DNA of 59,020 nt. Source: Lachnospiraceae bacterium. GTDB taxonomy: Bacteria; Bacillota; Clostridia; Lachnospirales; Lachnospiraceae. Shown piece after piece: positions 10,263 to 18,537 of this stretch. Position numbers and translations under genes: made by a program. The stretch is taken from contig JAJQHQ010000072.1 in NCBI GenBank assembly GCA_021199655.1, forward strand, positions 11,111 to 70,130, given 5' to 3'. The notes beneath the pieces were generated by a model. That model had not been told where the DNA came from, did not search any database, and was given only the letters and a program-made list of their open reading frames with translations. The number at the start of each line of letters is the position of its first letter. Position 1 is the first letter of the stretch.

Positions 10263-11345
10263 ATGAGAACATACCTTGTAACAGGAGGAGCCGGATTTAT
10301 CGGCTCTAACTACATTCACTACATGTTTCGCAAATACGACGATGCGATCCGCATCATCAACGTAGACAAGCTGACCTACGCGGGGAACCTGGAGAACCTG
10401 CGCGATGTGGAGAACCGCGCGAACTACACCTTTATCCGCGCGGATATCTGCGATTCGGCGGCAATCAACCGCATTTTTGAAGAAAATGACATTGACCGCG
10501 TCGTGCATTTTGCGGCGGAGAGTCATGTAGACCGGAGCATCCGCGACCCGGAGGTGTTTGTAAAGACGAATGTACTTGGCACGCTGGTGATGCTGAATGC
10601 GGCGAAAGCGGCGTGGGAGCTTCCGGACGGTTCGTTTAAAGAGGATAAGAAATTTCTCCATGTTTCGACCGATGAGGTATATGGATCTCTGGAAAAGGAA
10701 GGCGAATATTTTTACGAGACGACCCCGTATGCGCCGCACAGCCCGTATTCCGCGAGCAAGGCGTCTTCTGATATGCTGGTGAAGGCTTATATGGATACAT
10801 ATCATTTTCCGGCGAATATCACGAACTGCAGCAACAACTACGGTCCGTATCAGTTTCCGGAAAAGCTGATTCCGCTGATCATCAACAATGCGCTGCAGGG
10901 CAAGCCTCTTCCGGTGTACGGCGACGGCAAAAATGTCCGTGACTGGCTTTACGTTGAGGATCATGCGAAGGGCATCGACATGGTGCAGGAGAAGGGCCGC
11001 CTGTTTGAGACCTACAATATTGGCGGACATAACGAAAAGCAGAACATCCAGATCATTCACATCATTCTGGATACGCTGCGGGAGATGCTGCCGGATGAGG
11101 ATCCGAGAAAAGCGCACATCAATGAGGATCTGATCACGTATGTGACCGACCGCAAGGGGCATGACCGCCGCTATGCGATCGCGCCGGACAAGATCCGCGC
11201 CGAGGTCGGCTGGGAGCCGGAGACAAAGTTTGAGGACGGCATCCGTCTTACGATCCGCTGGTTCTTTGAGCATGAGGACTGGATGGCGAACGTGACCAGC
11301 GGCGATTACCAGAAATATTATAGTGAAATGTATGTAACTGCTTAG
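10263..11345 (+). CDS. rfbB: dTDP-glucose 4,6-dehydratase
   Basis: RfbB converts dTDP-glucose to dTDP-4-keto-6-deoxyglucose, the second step of dTDP-L-rhamnose synthesis. It is a cytoplasmic NAD-dependent enzyme of the extended short-chain dehydrogenase family. The sequence shows the Rossmann glycine motif TGGAGFIGSN at residues 7-16, STDEVYG near the active site, and the YxxxK pair in YSASK. At 360 residues it has the usual length. The start ATG 10263 has GGAGG at the right distance; an in-frame ATG 39 bases upstream lacks one. rfbC follows, but rfbA and rfbD are not in this window and must be elsewhere if rhamnose is made. The upstream gap holds an imperfect repeat of GGCGATTAGCTGAGCA. Confidence 0.95.
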   Translation: MRTYLVTGGAGFIGSNYIHYMFRKYDDAIRIINVDKLTYAGNLENLRDVENRANYTFIRADICDSAAINRIFEENDIDRVVHFAAESHVDRSIRDPEVFVKTNVLGTLVMLNAAKAAWELPDGSFKEDKKFLHVSTDEVYGSLEKEGEYFYETTPYAPHSPYSASKASSDMLVKAYMDTYHFPANITNCSNNYGPYQFPEKLIPLIINNALQGKPLPVYGDGKNVRDWLYVEDHAKGIDMVQEKGRLFETYNIGGHNEKQNIQIIHIILDTLREMLPDEDPRKAHINEDLITYVTDRKGHDRRYAIAPDKIRAEVGWEPETKFEDGIRLTIRWFFEHEDWMANVTSGDYQKYYSEMYVTA

Positions 11346-11385
11346 AGCAGGTCCTCGCACTTGCTGCGAAGACCGTATGAGAAGA

Positions 11386-11436
11386 TATATTATATGTACA
11401 GGAACCGCTGAGGCAGCTGTTCCCTGATATAATATA
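11386..11436. repeat. AT-rich long hairpin between rfbB and rfbC
   Basis: TATATTATAT (11386-11395) pairs perfectly with ATATAATATA (11427-11436), and inside it CAGGAAC can pair with most of GTTCCCTG. There is no T-tract, so it is a poor terminator. It could be a processing site or another palindromic repeat. Confidence 0.6.
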
Positions 11437-11444
11437 GAAAACAG

Positions 11445-11471
11445 GTAACTGTGAAAGTACTGAACAGTTAC
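11445..11471 (+). repeat. E6 27-bp palindrome, upstream of rfbC
   Basis: The arms GTAACTGT and ACAGTTAC (8 bp, perfect) enclose an 11-base loop with GTACT. It ends 20 bases before the rfbC start. This is one of at least seven near-full copies in the window. Confidence 0.9.
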
Positions 11472-11491
11472 GAAAACAGAGGAGTTCGAAA

Positions 11492-12094
11492 TTGAGTAAG
11501 ACGACAGCAGGAAAGCTGACAGTGGAGACCTGCATGGCTTACGGATCCGATGGAGTCGAGATCGAGGGGCTGAAAGTCATCACGCCGGCTGTGTTCGGCG
11601 ACGCGCGCGGGTATTTCATGGAGACTTACAATTATAATGATTTTAAGCAGGCGGGCATTGACCGGATCTTTGTGCAGGACAATCAGTCCGCTTCCAGGAA
11701 AGGCGTGCTGCGCGGGCTTCACTTTCAGAAGCAGTTCCCGCAGGACAAGCTGGTGCGCGTGGTAAGCGGCGCCGTATTTGACGTGGCAGTGGATCTTCGG
11801 GAAGGCTCGCCGACATTTGGAAAATGGTTTGGCGCGGAGCTCTCCGCGGAGAATAAAAAGCAGATCTTTATCCCGAAGAATTTTGCGCATGGCTTTCTGG
11901 TGCTTTCCGATTATGCGGAATTCACCTACAAATGCACGGATTTCTATCACCCGGATGACGAGGGCGGGATCCGCTATGACGATCCTGAGATTAACGTAGC
12001 ATGGCCGATCTCCGGAGAGACGGAGCTGATCATGACGGAGAAAGACCGCTGCTGGGGGACGCTTTCCGAATATTGTTGTACAAAAGGATGCTGA
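11492..12094 (+). CDS. rfbC: dTDP-4-dehydrorhamnose 3,5-epimerase
   Basis: RfbC epimerises C3 and C5 of dTDP-4-keto-6-deoxyglucose, the third step of dTDP-L-rhamnose synthesis. The 200-residue cupin-fold protein has the family signatures GDARGYFMETYN, QDNQSASRKGVLRGLHFQ (with the catalytic His in RGLHFQ) and IPKNFAHGFLVLSD. The chosen start is TTG 11492 with AGAGGAG 8 bases upstream. It is in the same direction as rfbB, separated by 146 bases containing a long hairpin and an E6 palindrome, so regulation between the two genes is possible. The C-terminus CCTKGC carries extra cysteines that are unusual but short. Confidence 0.93.
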   Translation: MSKTTAGKLTVETCMAYGSDGVEIEGLKVITPAVFGDARGYFMETYNYNDFKQAGIDRIFVQDNQSASRKGVLRGLHFQKQFPQDKLVRVVSGAVFDVAVDLREGSPTFGKWFGAELSAENKKQIFIPKNFAHGFLVLSDYAEFTYKCTDFYHPDDEGGIRYDDPEINVAWPISGETELIMTEKDRCWGTLSEYCCTKGC

Positions 12095-12113
12095 AGCGGA
12101 GACATCGTTTCCC

Positions 12114-12140
12114 GTAACTGCGAAGGTACTGAACAGTTAC
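12114..12140 (+). repeat. E6 27-bp palindrome, upstream of ABC permease gene
   Basis: GTAACTG pairs with CAGTTAC (7 bp) around a GTACT-containing loop. It ends 21 bases before the start codon of the next gene. Confidence 0.9.
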
Positions 12141-12161
12141 GATGACAGAGGACTTGATTTT

Positions 12162-12974
12162 ATGAGAGACATACTGACACTGGCGACGGATGTGGTTCAC
12201 AGCCGTCGCATGATTTTAAAGCTTGCGAAGAATGATTTCCGGAAAAAATTCGCCGGCTCCTATTTTGGTTTTGTTTGGGCGTTTGTACAGCCTGTGATCA
12301 CGGTTCTGGTCTACTGGTTTGTGTTTGAAGTGGGATTCCGGTCCTCCGACACCAGCCTTCCGGTGCCGTTTTTGCTTTATCTGGTAGCCGGCATCGTGCC
12401 CTGGTTCTTTTTTCAGGACGCGTGGAACGGTGGGACGAATTCCCTGATCGATTACGATTATCTGGTGAAAAAGGTAGTGTTCAACATCAGCGTGCTGCCG
12501 ATCGTGAAGATGGTATCCGCCCTGTTCGTGCATCTGTTTTTTGTTGTTTTTATCATCGTGCTCTATTGTTTTTACGGGCATTATCCGACAATCTATTATC
12601 TGCAGCTGATCTATTATTCGTTTGGACTGTGTGTGCTCACACTGGGGCTGGTCTATATGACCAGCGCTGCTGCGGTCTTTGTCCGTGACCTGACGCAGGT
12701 CATCAACATCATCCTGCAGGTCGGGGTATGGATGACGCCGATCATGTGGGTGGCGGAAGAACGGCTGGTGAATTATCCGCTGCTCGCGAAAGTGCTGAAG
12801 CTGAACCCGGTCTATTACGCGGTCGCCGGATACCGGGATGCGTTCATTTATCACAACTGGTTCTGGCAGCGGCCGCTGTGGACGCTGTATTTCTGGTGCG
12901 TGACCATTCTCATACTGGTGGTCGGGCTGTGGTTTTTCCGCAAGATGCGCGCACTGTTTGCGGACGTGCTGTAA
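12162..12974 (+). CDS. ABC-2 polysaccharide exporter permease (Wzm/TagG-like)
   Basis: This 270-residue membrane protein has about six transmembrane helices and the ABC-2 permease layout. LAKNDFRKKFAGSYFG near the N-terminus, FLLYLVAGIVPWFFF, and the region with VWMTPIMWV and LNPVYYAV are typical of permeases that export O-antigen, teichoic acid or related glycans on an undecaprenyl carrier. It would pair with the ATPase encoded immediately downstream (69-base gap). The context of rhamnose genes, glycosyltransferases and a sugar-phosphate transferase supports export of a wall polysaccharide. The start ATG has AGAGGA about 10 bases upstream. Confidence 0.92.
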   Translation: MRDILTLATDVVHSRRMILKLAKNDFRKKFAGSYFGFVWAFVQPVITVLVYWFVFEVGFRSSDTSLPVPFLLYLVAGIVPWFFFQDAWNGGTNSLIDYDYLVKKVVFNISVLPIVKMVSALFVHLFFVVFIIVLYCFYGHYPTIYYLQLIYYSFGLCVLTLGLVYMTSAAAVFVRDLTQVINIILQVGVWMTPIMWVAEERLVNYPLLAKVLKLNPVYYAVAGYRDAFIYHNWFWQRPLWTLYFWCVTILILVVGLWFFRKMRALFADVL

Positions 12975-13043
12975 GAGTGCGCGGCACGGAACTGTCTGGC
13001 TTTTACAGTATGACACAGGTATATGGGATATAAGGAGAACATT

Positions 13044-14351
13044 TTGGATAATCAGACTGCGATCTGTTTGGATCATGTAACAAAAATATACAGGCTATAT
13101 GATAAGATCACCGACCGGTTGTTTGACACACTGGGGCTGGCGCGGAAAAAATGCTACCGCGAACACTATGCGCTTAGGGATGTGAGCTTTACCGTGGAAA
13201 AGGGTGAGACCATCGGCATCATCGGCACGAACGGCGCCGGCAAATCGACGATCCTGAAGATCATCACTGGCATCTCGAGCCCAACGAGCGGCAAGGTGAT
13301 GGTGAACGGACGGATTTCAGCGCTGCTGGAGCTGGGAGCCGGGTTTAATAAGGAATACACCGGCATCGAAAATGTCTACCTGCAGGGCACGATCGCCGGT
13401 CTTACCGACAAAGAGATCGAAGAACGGCTTCCGGCAATTCTGGAATTTGCAGACATCGGGGAATTTGCGAACCAGCCGGTCCGTACCTATTCCAGCGGTA
13501 TGTTTGTACGGTTGGCTTTTGCCGTGGCAATCAATGTGGATCCGGAGATTCTGATCGTGGACGAGGCGCTCTCGGTCGGGGATGTCTTTTTCCAGGCAAA
13601 ATGTTATCGGAAGTTTGAGGATTTTAAAAAGGCGGGCAAGACGATCCTGTTTGTAAGCCATGACCTGGGCAGTGTCAGCAAATACTGCGACCGCGTGGTA
13701 CTGCTGGATCACGGAAATGTCGCAGGCATCGGCTCTTCAAAAGAGATGATCGATCTGTACAAGCAGCTTCTTGTGCATCAGGGGCCGGGGACGGAGCAGA
13801 CGACTTCGCTGCAGAATACCGGCAGCGGGGAAGACGGGCAGCCGCATTGGCTGGGGATGCAGGATATGAACGCGAACGCCCTGGAATACGGCGACCGCCG
13901 CGCGGAGATGCTCGGGTTTATGGTGCTGGATGAGAATGGCCTGCCGACGACGACGATCGAGAAAGGCTCCACCTTTACCCTGAAGGTGCGGGCCCGGTAC
14001 AATGAGGCGATCATTGACCCGATTTTCGCTTATACGATCAAGGATACGCGCGGGACCGAGATTACCGGTACCAATACCATGTATGAGAGGACCGCGATCC
14101 AGCCCCCCAAAAAGGGAGACGTGGATGTCGTTTCCTTTACGCAGAGGGCGGACCTGCAGGGCGGGGAGTATCTGATCTCCTTCGGACTGACCGGCTACGA
14201 CGGCTGTGATTTTGTCGTTTACCACCGGCTGTATGACGTGTGCGGCCTGGTAGTCGTGTCCGCGAAAAATACGGTCGGCTTTTATGATATGAACTCCGAA
14301 ATTACGGTCGAGAGGGAACGGATATCTGCAGATACGGAAGCAGACGGTTGA
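13044..14351 (+). CDS. ABC exporter ATPase with Wzt-type C-terminal domain
   Basis: The ATPase partner of the preceding permease. The start is TTG 13044, with AAGGAG 7 bases upstream; an ATG 21 bases earlier overlaps the binding site and is less likely. The 435-residue protein has Walker A GTNGAGKST, signature YSSGMFVRLAFA and Walker B ILIVDEALSVGD followed by FQAKC, the pattern typical of Wzt/TagH. A second domain of about 140 residues (roughly 285-425: GFMVLDENG, KVRARYNEAI, YTIKDTRGTEITGTN) matches the carbohydrate-binding domain of Wzt proteins. In O-antigen systems that domain recognises a modified chain end before export. Here the next gene encodes a likely chain-end modifying enzyme, which fits that mechanism. 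Confidence 0.92.
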   Translation: MDNQTAICLDHVTKIYRLYDKITDRLFDTLGLARKKCYREHYALRDVSFTVEKGETIGIIGTNGAGKSTILKIITGISSPTSGKVMVNGRISALLELGAGFNKEYTGIENVYLQGTIAGLTDKEIEERLPAILEFADIGEFANQPVRTYSSGMFVRLAFAVAINVDPEILIVDEALSVGDVFFQAKCYRKFEDFKKAGKTILFVSHDLGSVSKYCDRVVLLDHGNVAGIGSSKEMIDLYKQLLVHQGPGTEQTTSLQNTGSGEDGQPHWLGMQDMNANALEYGDRRAEMLGFMVLDENGLPTTTIEKGSTFTLKVRARYNEAIIDPIFAYTIKDTRGTEITGTNTMYERTAIQPPKKGDVDVVSFTQRADLQGGEYLISFGLTGYDGCDFVVYHRLYDVCGLVVVSAKNTVGFYDMNSEITVERERISADTEADG

Positions 14352-14384
14352 GGTTTGTATAAGAAATAATGAGGAGCATTGGAT

Positions 14385-16352
14385 ATGACGTCAGAAAAGA
14401 TCGGTAAGGTAAAACTGAATCTGGACTTCTATCCGGGAGAAGACCTCTACAGTGACGGCGAGATCGAGGAGAAGCTGCTTGAACTTGTAAAGAACCATTC
14501 GGAAGAGGAGCTTGACCGCATCATTCGCGAGGAGAAGGACTGGGCAGTCCTGTATCATCTGTCTCACATCCGGCAGAATATTGTCGGGGGAATCTCCCTT
14601 AGACCGGATGCGAAGGTGCTGGAAATCGGCTCCGGCTGCGGCGCTGTCACAGGTGCGCTTTCAAAACAGGCGGGAAGCGTTACCTGTGTCGATCTGTCCA
14701 GACAAAGAAGCCGGATCAATGCGTACCGGAACCGGGAACGGGACAACATCGAGATTCTGGTCGGCAATTTTCAGGATATTGAGAAACGTCTGGGGCAGTA
14801 TGACTGCATTACGCTGATCGGCGTCTTTGAATACGGGGCATCTTATATCAAAGCGGAGAATCCTTATGTGGAGTTTCTGCGTATCATCAAAGATCATCTG
14901 GCGCCCGGCGGGAAGATCGTGATGGCGATCGAGAACCGCTTCGGCATGAAATATTTTGCCGGCTGTCAGGAAGACCATTTTGGCAAATATTTTGAGAGTA
15001 TTGAGGGCTATACGACGACCGAAGGCGTGAAGACTTTTTCCGGAAAAGAGCTGGAGAGAATGTGCGCCGAGGCCGGGCTTGAGAATGTAAAGTTCTATTA
15101 TCCCTATCCGGATTATAAACTCCCGTTTCAGGTTTTTTCTGACGAACGTCTGCCAAAGACCGGTGAACTGACGATGAACCTGCGCAATTTTGACCGGGAA
15201 CGGATGCTCCTTTTTGATGAGAAAAAAGCGTTTGACAATGTGATACGGGAAGGAATGTTTCCGTTTTTTTCCAATTCCTATCTGCTGGAGATCGGGAAGG
15301 AGACGCCCTCTGACCGGAGCCGGGCGGCAAGCCGCGATTCGGAGAACGCTTTGCGCTGCAAGGCTGCTGCGGAAGACAACCCGGTAATTTATAAAAAATA
15401 TTCCAACGACCGGGCGCGGGAATTTTCCATCTGTACGGAGATACGTAAGGAGAATGGAAAGTGCGCCATCCGCAAGGAAGCCGCGTTTCCGGAGAGTGTC
15501 GGACATATCCGCAGCCTGCCCCAAAAGGGAGAAGCGCTGCGCAGACAGTACGCGGGCTCAAAGCTTACCGTCTGTCCCTGCGTGGAAATTGAGAGTGCGG
15601 CAGGGGATAGTCGCGATTTGAAGAACGCTCTACACTCCGTTTCGGTCGGTGCTAAACGAACGTCCACTGGACGTTCAGCACCGCGTTGCGCGGTTGCTGT
15701 AGAAAGTCCGTTTGTGAGCGGCAGAACACTGGAGGAGATCGCGGACGAAGGGATCGAGACCGGCCGATATGAACAGACAGAAGCCGTGATCCGTGAGCTG
15801 ATCGCGCTGATCCGGGAGAAAAATGCAGACCGGCCGTTTCAGATGACGGAGGCGTTCACCGAGGTATTCGGACCGGCAGAGTTTACGGGAACGATGCATG
15901 CGGGCGGCGTCAGCGATATTGATATGGTGCTGGGGAACATTCTTGTGAATGCCGATGCTGCGTGGACGCTGATCGATTATGAGTGGACCTTTGATTTTCC
16001 GGTGCCCACGGAATTTCTTATTTACCGGATGCTGCATTATTATTTCGAGACGGCCCAAAGCAGGCATGTGCTCAAAGACAGGGAGTATCTGCAGCTTTCC
16101 AAAGCGGATGAGCAGACCTTCCGGCAGATGGAGATTCACTTTCAGCAGTATATCAACGGCACGCATGTTCCAATCCATGAACTCTATCCGGTGATGGGGA
16201 AGCCTGCCGTCGATATGAGAGCGGTGATGGCAGCCGGGGAAATCCCGCCGGCGGATGCGGCCAGACTGGGATTTGGGGACAGAGGAAACGCATCCCTGCT
16301 TCGCCGCGCGGCCCGGAAGCTGAAAAAATCCCTGAAAGAAATGCAAAGATGA
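14385..16352 (+). CDS. SAM methyltransferase fused to kinase-like domain (WbdD-like)
   Basis: The start is ATG 14385 with GAGGAG 8 bases upstream, giving 655 residues. The N-terminal half is a class I methyltransferase (VLEIGSGCGAVTGAL near residue 80, then ITLIGVFEYG and LAPGGKIVMAIENR). The C-terminal half looks like a protein-kinase or aminoglycoside-kinase fold. VIYKKYSNDRAREF and IRKEA could form the N-lobe. D513-M-V-L-G-N518 has the spacing of the catalytic loop (Asp, then Asn five residues on), and LIDYEW with D531 fits the metal-binding DFG position. WbdD, which methylates and phosphorylates the end of O-antigen chains and works with a Wzt C-terminal domain, has the same domain pairing, and the Wzt-like gene is directly upstream. 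Two in-frame palindromic elements interrupt the protein (residues 307-330 and 407-440). Confidence 0.75.
   Translation: MTSEKIGKVKLNLDFYPGEDLYSDGEIEEKLLELVKNHSEEELDRIIREEKDWAVLYHLSHIRQNIVGGISLRPDAKVLEIGSGCGAVTGALSKQAGSVTCVDLSRQRSRINAYRNRERDNIEILVGNFQDIEKRLGQYDCITLIGVFEYGASYIKAENPYVEFLRIIKDHLAPGGKIVMAIENRFGMKYFAGCQEDHFGKYFESIEGYTTTEGVKTFSGKELERMCAEAGLENVKFYYPYPDYKLPFQVFSDERLPKTGELTMNLRNFDRERMLLFDEKKAFDNVIREGMFPFFSNSYLLEIGKETPSDRSRAASRDSENALRCKAAAEDNPVIYKKYSNDRAREFSICTEIRKENGKCAIRKEAAFPESVGHIRSLPQKGEALRRQYAGSKLTVCPCVEIESAAGDSRDLKNALHSVSVGAKRTSTGRSAPRCAVAVESPFVSGRTLEEIADEGIETGRYEQTEAVIRELIALIREKNADRPFQMTEAFTEVFGPAEFTGTMHAGGVSDIDMVLGNILVNADAAWTLIDYEWTFDFPVPTEFLIYRMLHYYFETAQSRHVLKDREYLQLSKADEQTFRQMEIHFQQYINGTHVPIHELYPVMGKPAVDMRAVMAAGEIPPADAARLGFGDRGNASLLRRAARKLKKSLKEMQR
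15304..15374 (+). repeat. E1 in-frame palindromic element, copy C
   Basis: The core 15331-15374 matches 39 of 44 bases of the copy in the M32 peptidase gene (36655-36698). It encodes SRDSENALRC in the same frame as the other copies and lies between the methyltransferase and kinase-like domains. Confidence 0.8.
15605..15704 (+). repeat. E1 in-frame element, copy D, interrupted by a second palindrome
   Basis: The left part TCGCGATTTGAAGAACGCT (15611-15629) and the right part GCGTTGCGCGGTTGC (15683-15697) match E1. Between them is a different palindrome (E7) with arms GAACGTCCA and TGGACGTTC. The whole keeps the reading frame of the host gene. Confidence 0.75.
15636..15684 (-). repeat. E7 palindrome nested in E1 copy D
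   Basis: On the minus strand this matches 40 of 49 bases of 43580-43628, an intergenic site. The arms differ but stay complementary: GAACGTCCA/TGGACGTTC here and GGACGTCCA/TGGACGTCC there. Confidence 0.8.
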
Positions 16353-16391
16353 GTTGGAAATTTGCAAAACTGGTGAAGTATAGATAACAAA

Positions 16392-18455
16392 ATGAAGAAT
16401 CCAACAATGCAATCAAAGAATAAAAAGTCAGAATTCAAAGAATCGCTGAAAAACCTGCTTGCCCAAAATGCGTTCACGGAGCGGTGGAGCAGGCGCCTGA
16501 ACTCATTTCGGAAAGGGGAGCGGCACTGCTTCCGGAAGAAATCTCCTCAAAAGACAGCGGCCATCCTCTGCCCGCCGGAGGAATTTCAAAGACAGCGGAC
16601 TACCATATTTCCACGTGACATTCTGGTCAGCATCGTAGTGCCGCTGTACAATACGCCGGAAGATTTCTTAAAAGAGATGATCGAATCCGTGCGCCTGCAG
16701 TCGTATGAGAACTGGGAGCTGATCCTGGCGGACGGCAGTGACGACGCGGACGGCGGTGCACATGGCAGCGGCAGCGATGGTGCGGGCGGCGGAGCGCATG
16801 GCAGCGACAACGATGGTGTGGGCAGCGGTGCGCATAGTAGCGGAAATGCACACGGCGCTGTGCGGACGATCTGCGAGAACGCCTGCGCGGCGGATTCGCG
16901 GATCCGGTACAAAAAGCTGGAGAAAAATCTCGGCATTTCCGGGAACACCAACGCCGGCCTTGACATGGCCGCGGGAAATTATATCGGTCTGCTCGATCAT
17001 GATGACTTCCTGCATCCCTCGGCGCTGTATGAAGCAATGAAGGCTGTCTGTGAACATGACGCGGACTATGTCTATACGGATGAGGCGGCGTTCCTGGACG
17101 GCAATGTGTTTGACGTCAGCCACAGGCACTGCAAGCCGGATTTTGCCATTGACAACCTGCGGGCGAACAATTACATCTGTCATTTTTCCGTGTTTTCGGC
17201 GGAGCTGCTGAAGAAAACGGGCGGTTTCCGCTCCGAGTATGACGGCAGTCAGGACTTTGATCTCATCCTGCGCCTGACTGAACAGGCCCAAAATGTGTTT
17301 CATGTGCGGAAAATTCTTTATTTCTGGCGCTCCCATCCGGCTTCCGTGGCATCGGATATCAGTGCCAAGCCCTATGCCGCCGACGCGGCGAGGCGGGCTG
17401 TGGAGGCCCATCTGAAAAGAGGCTGCATTGATGCGGAGGTGACGCCGACGGACGCGTTTCCGGCAATCTTCCGGATTCGCTACGCGCTTTGTGCAGAGCC
17501 GGGCATTGGGGACGCCCCAAAGATTTCAATCCTCATACCAAATAAGGATCATGCGGACGACCTGCGCACCTGCGTGCGCTCGATCCTTGAGAAATCGACT
17601 TACGAGCGTTATGAACTCCTGATCATCGAAAATAACAGCGTTTCGGAGGAGATATTTTCGCTCTACCGCGAGCTTGAAAAGGAAGAGCGGGTTCGCGTGC
17701 TTTCTTATGAAACATTGTCAGAGCAGTGCGGGAAAGAAACCGGCAATGCCGGTCAGGAAAACACTTCGCCCGATCATTCATCCGGCGAGACGTCGGGATC
17801 TTTCAATTTCGCGGAACTCATGAATTTTGCCGCGAAGGAGGCTTCGGGGAAGTATCTGCTGCTTTTAAACAATGATACGGAAGTTATCACTCCCTCGTGG
17901 ATGGAAGAGCTGCTGATGTACGGGCAGCGCCCGGATGTGGCCTGTGTGGGAGCAAAGCTTTATTACGGCGACGATACGGTGCAGCACGCCGGTATCGTGA
18001 TCGGCCTTGGCGCGGACCGTGCGGCCGGGCACAGCCATTATGGCTTTGACCGGGAAGCGGTCGGCTATATGGGGAGGCTGTGCTACGCACAGGATGTCTC
18101 CGCCGTGACCGGCGCCTGCATGTTGATCAAAAAGAGCATTTATGAGGAACTCGGCGGCATGGATGAGCGCTTCGCCGTGGCCTATAATGATGTGGATCTC
18201 TGTCTGAAAGCGCGTGAAAAAGGCTATCTGAACGTGTTTACGCCCTTTAGCGAGCTGTATCACTATGAATCCCGTTCCAGAGGATATGAAGAGAGCGAAG
18301 AGAGAAAGAAGCGCTTCGCGCAGGAGGCGGCTCTCTTTAAAGAAAAATGGGCGGACGTGATCCGGGCAGGCGACCCATATTACAGTCCGTATTTTTCCCT
18401 TGACCGCGCGGATTTTTATATAGAGAAACGGTCATTTGAAGCAGAACGGGAATAA
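16392..18455 (+). CDS. Double-domain GT2 glycosyltransferase
   Basis: The 687-residue cytoplasmic protein has two GT-A domains. The first (about 75-330) begins VSIVVPLYNTPEDF, has the metal/nucleotide motif DHDD in YIGLLDHDDFLHPSA, and ends with FWRSHPASVASD. The second (about 375-660) begins ISILIPNKDHADDL and has LLLNNDTEV, DTVQHAGIVIGLG and the GT2 acceptor signature YNDVDLCLKAREKGY. Such tandem GT2 proteins build rhamnose-rich chains in wall-polysaccharide loci, so a rhamnosyltransferase role is likely but unproven. A Gly/His/Ser/Asp tandem repeat (residues 121-155) is inserted after LILADGSDD inside domain one. The ribosome site is weak. The next gene is of the same type. Confidence 0.88.
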   Translation: MKNPTMQSKNKKSEFKESLKNLLAQNAFTERWSRRLNSFRKGERHCFRKKSPQKTAAILCPPEEFQRQRTTIFPRDILVSIVVPLYNTPEDFLKEMIESVRLQSYENWELILADGSDDADGGAHGSGSDGAGGGAHGSDNDGVGSGAHSSGNAHGAVRTICENACAADSRIRYKKLEKNLGISGNTNAGLDMAAGNYIGLLDHDDFLHPSALYEAMKAVCEHDADYVYTDEAAFLDGNVFDVSHRHCKPDFAIDNLRANNYICHFSVFSAELLKKTGGFRSEYDGSQDFDLILRLTEQAQNVFHVRKILYFWRSHPASVASDISAKPYAADAARRAVEAHLKRGCIDAEVTPTDAFPAIFRIRYALCAEPGIGDAPKISILIPNKDHADDLRTCVRSILEKSTYERYELLIIENNSVSEEIFSLYRELEKEERVRVLSYETLSEQCGKETGNAGQENTSPDHSSGETSGSFNFAELMNFAAKEASGKYLLLLNNDTEVITPSWMEELLMYGQRPDVACVGAKLYYGDDTVQHAGIVIGLGADRAAGHSHYGFDREAVGYMGRLCYAQDVSAVTGACMLIKKSIYEELGGMDERFAVAYNDVDLCLKAREKGYLNVFTPFSELYHYESRSRGYEESEERKKRFAQEAALFKEKWADVIRAGDPYYSPYFSLDRADFYIEKRSFEAERE
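16752..16856 (+). repeat. About three 36-bp in-frame repeats in a glycosyltransferase
   Basis: The units at 16752-16787, 16788-16823 and the partial 16824-16856 encode variants of GGAHGSDNDGVG. They expand a loop of the first GT2 domain between ADGSDD and RTICENAC. Confidence 0.8.
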
Positions 18456-18478
18456 CTGTGAAGGTACGTGGCAATTAC
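18453..18478 (+). repeat. Degenerate E6 palindrome between two glycosyltransferase genes
   Basis: TAACTGTGAAGGTACG followed by an altered right arm (AATTAC) lies 60 bases before the next start. A frame reads through it, but the better start is downstream at 18538. Confidence 0.65.
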
Positions 18479-18537
18479 GGACTATAAACCGCAGCTGCGA
18501 TCATGGCTGGCTATGGTACAACGGGAGGACATTCCGA

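Noticed and set aside
10158-11360. Long open frame on the minus strand, 400 codons
   Set aside because: It lies exactly opposite rfbB, which has clear motifs and a ribosome site. The antisense translation is rich in Arg, His and Leu with no domain, as expected for a shadow frame.
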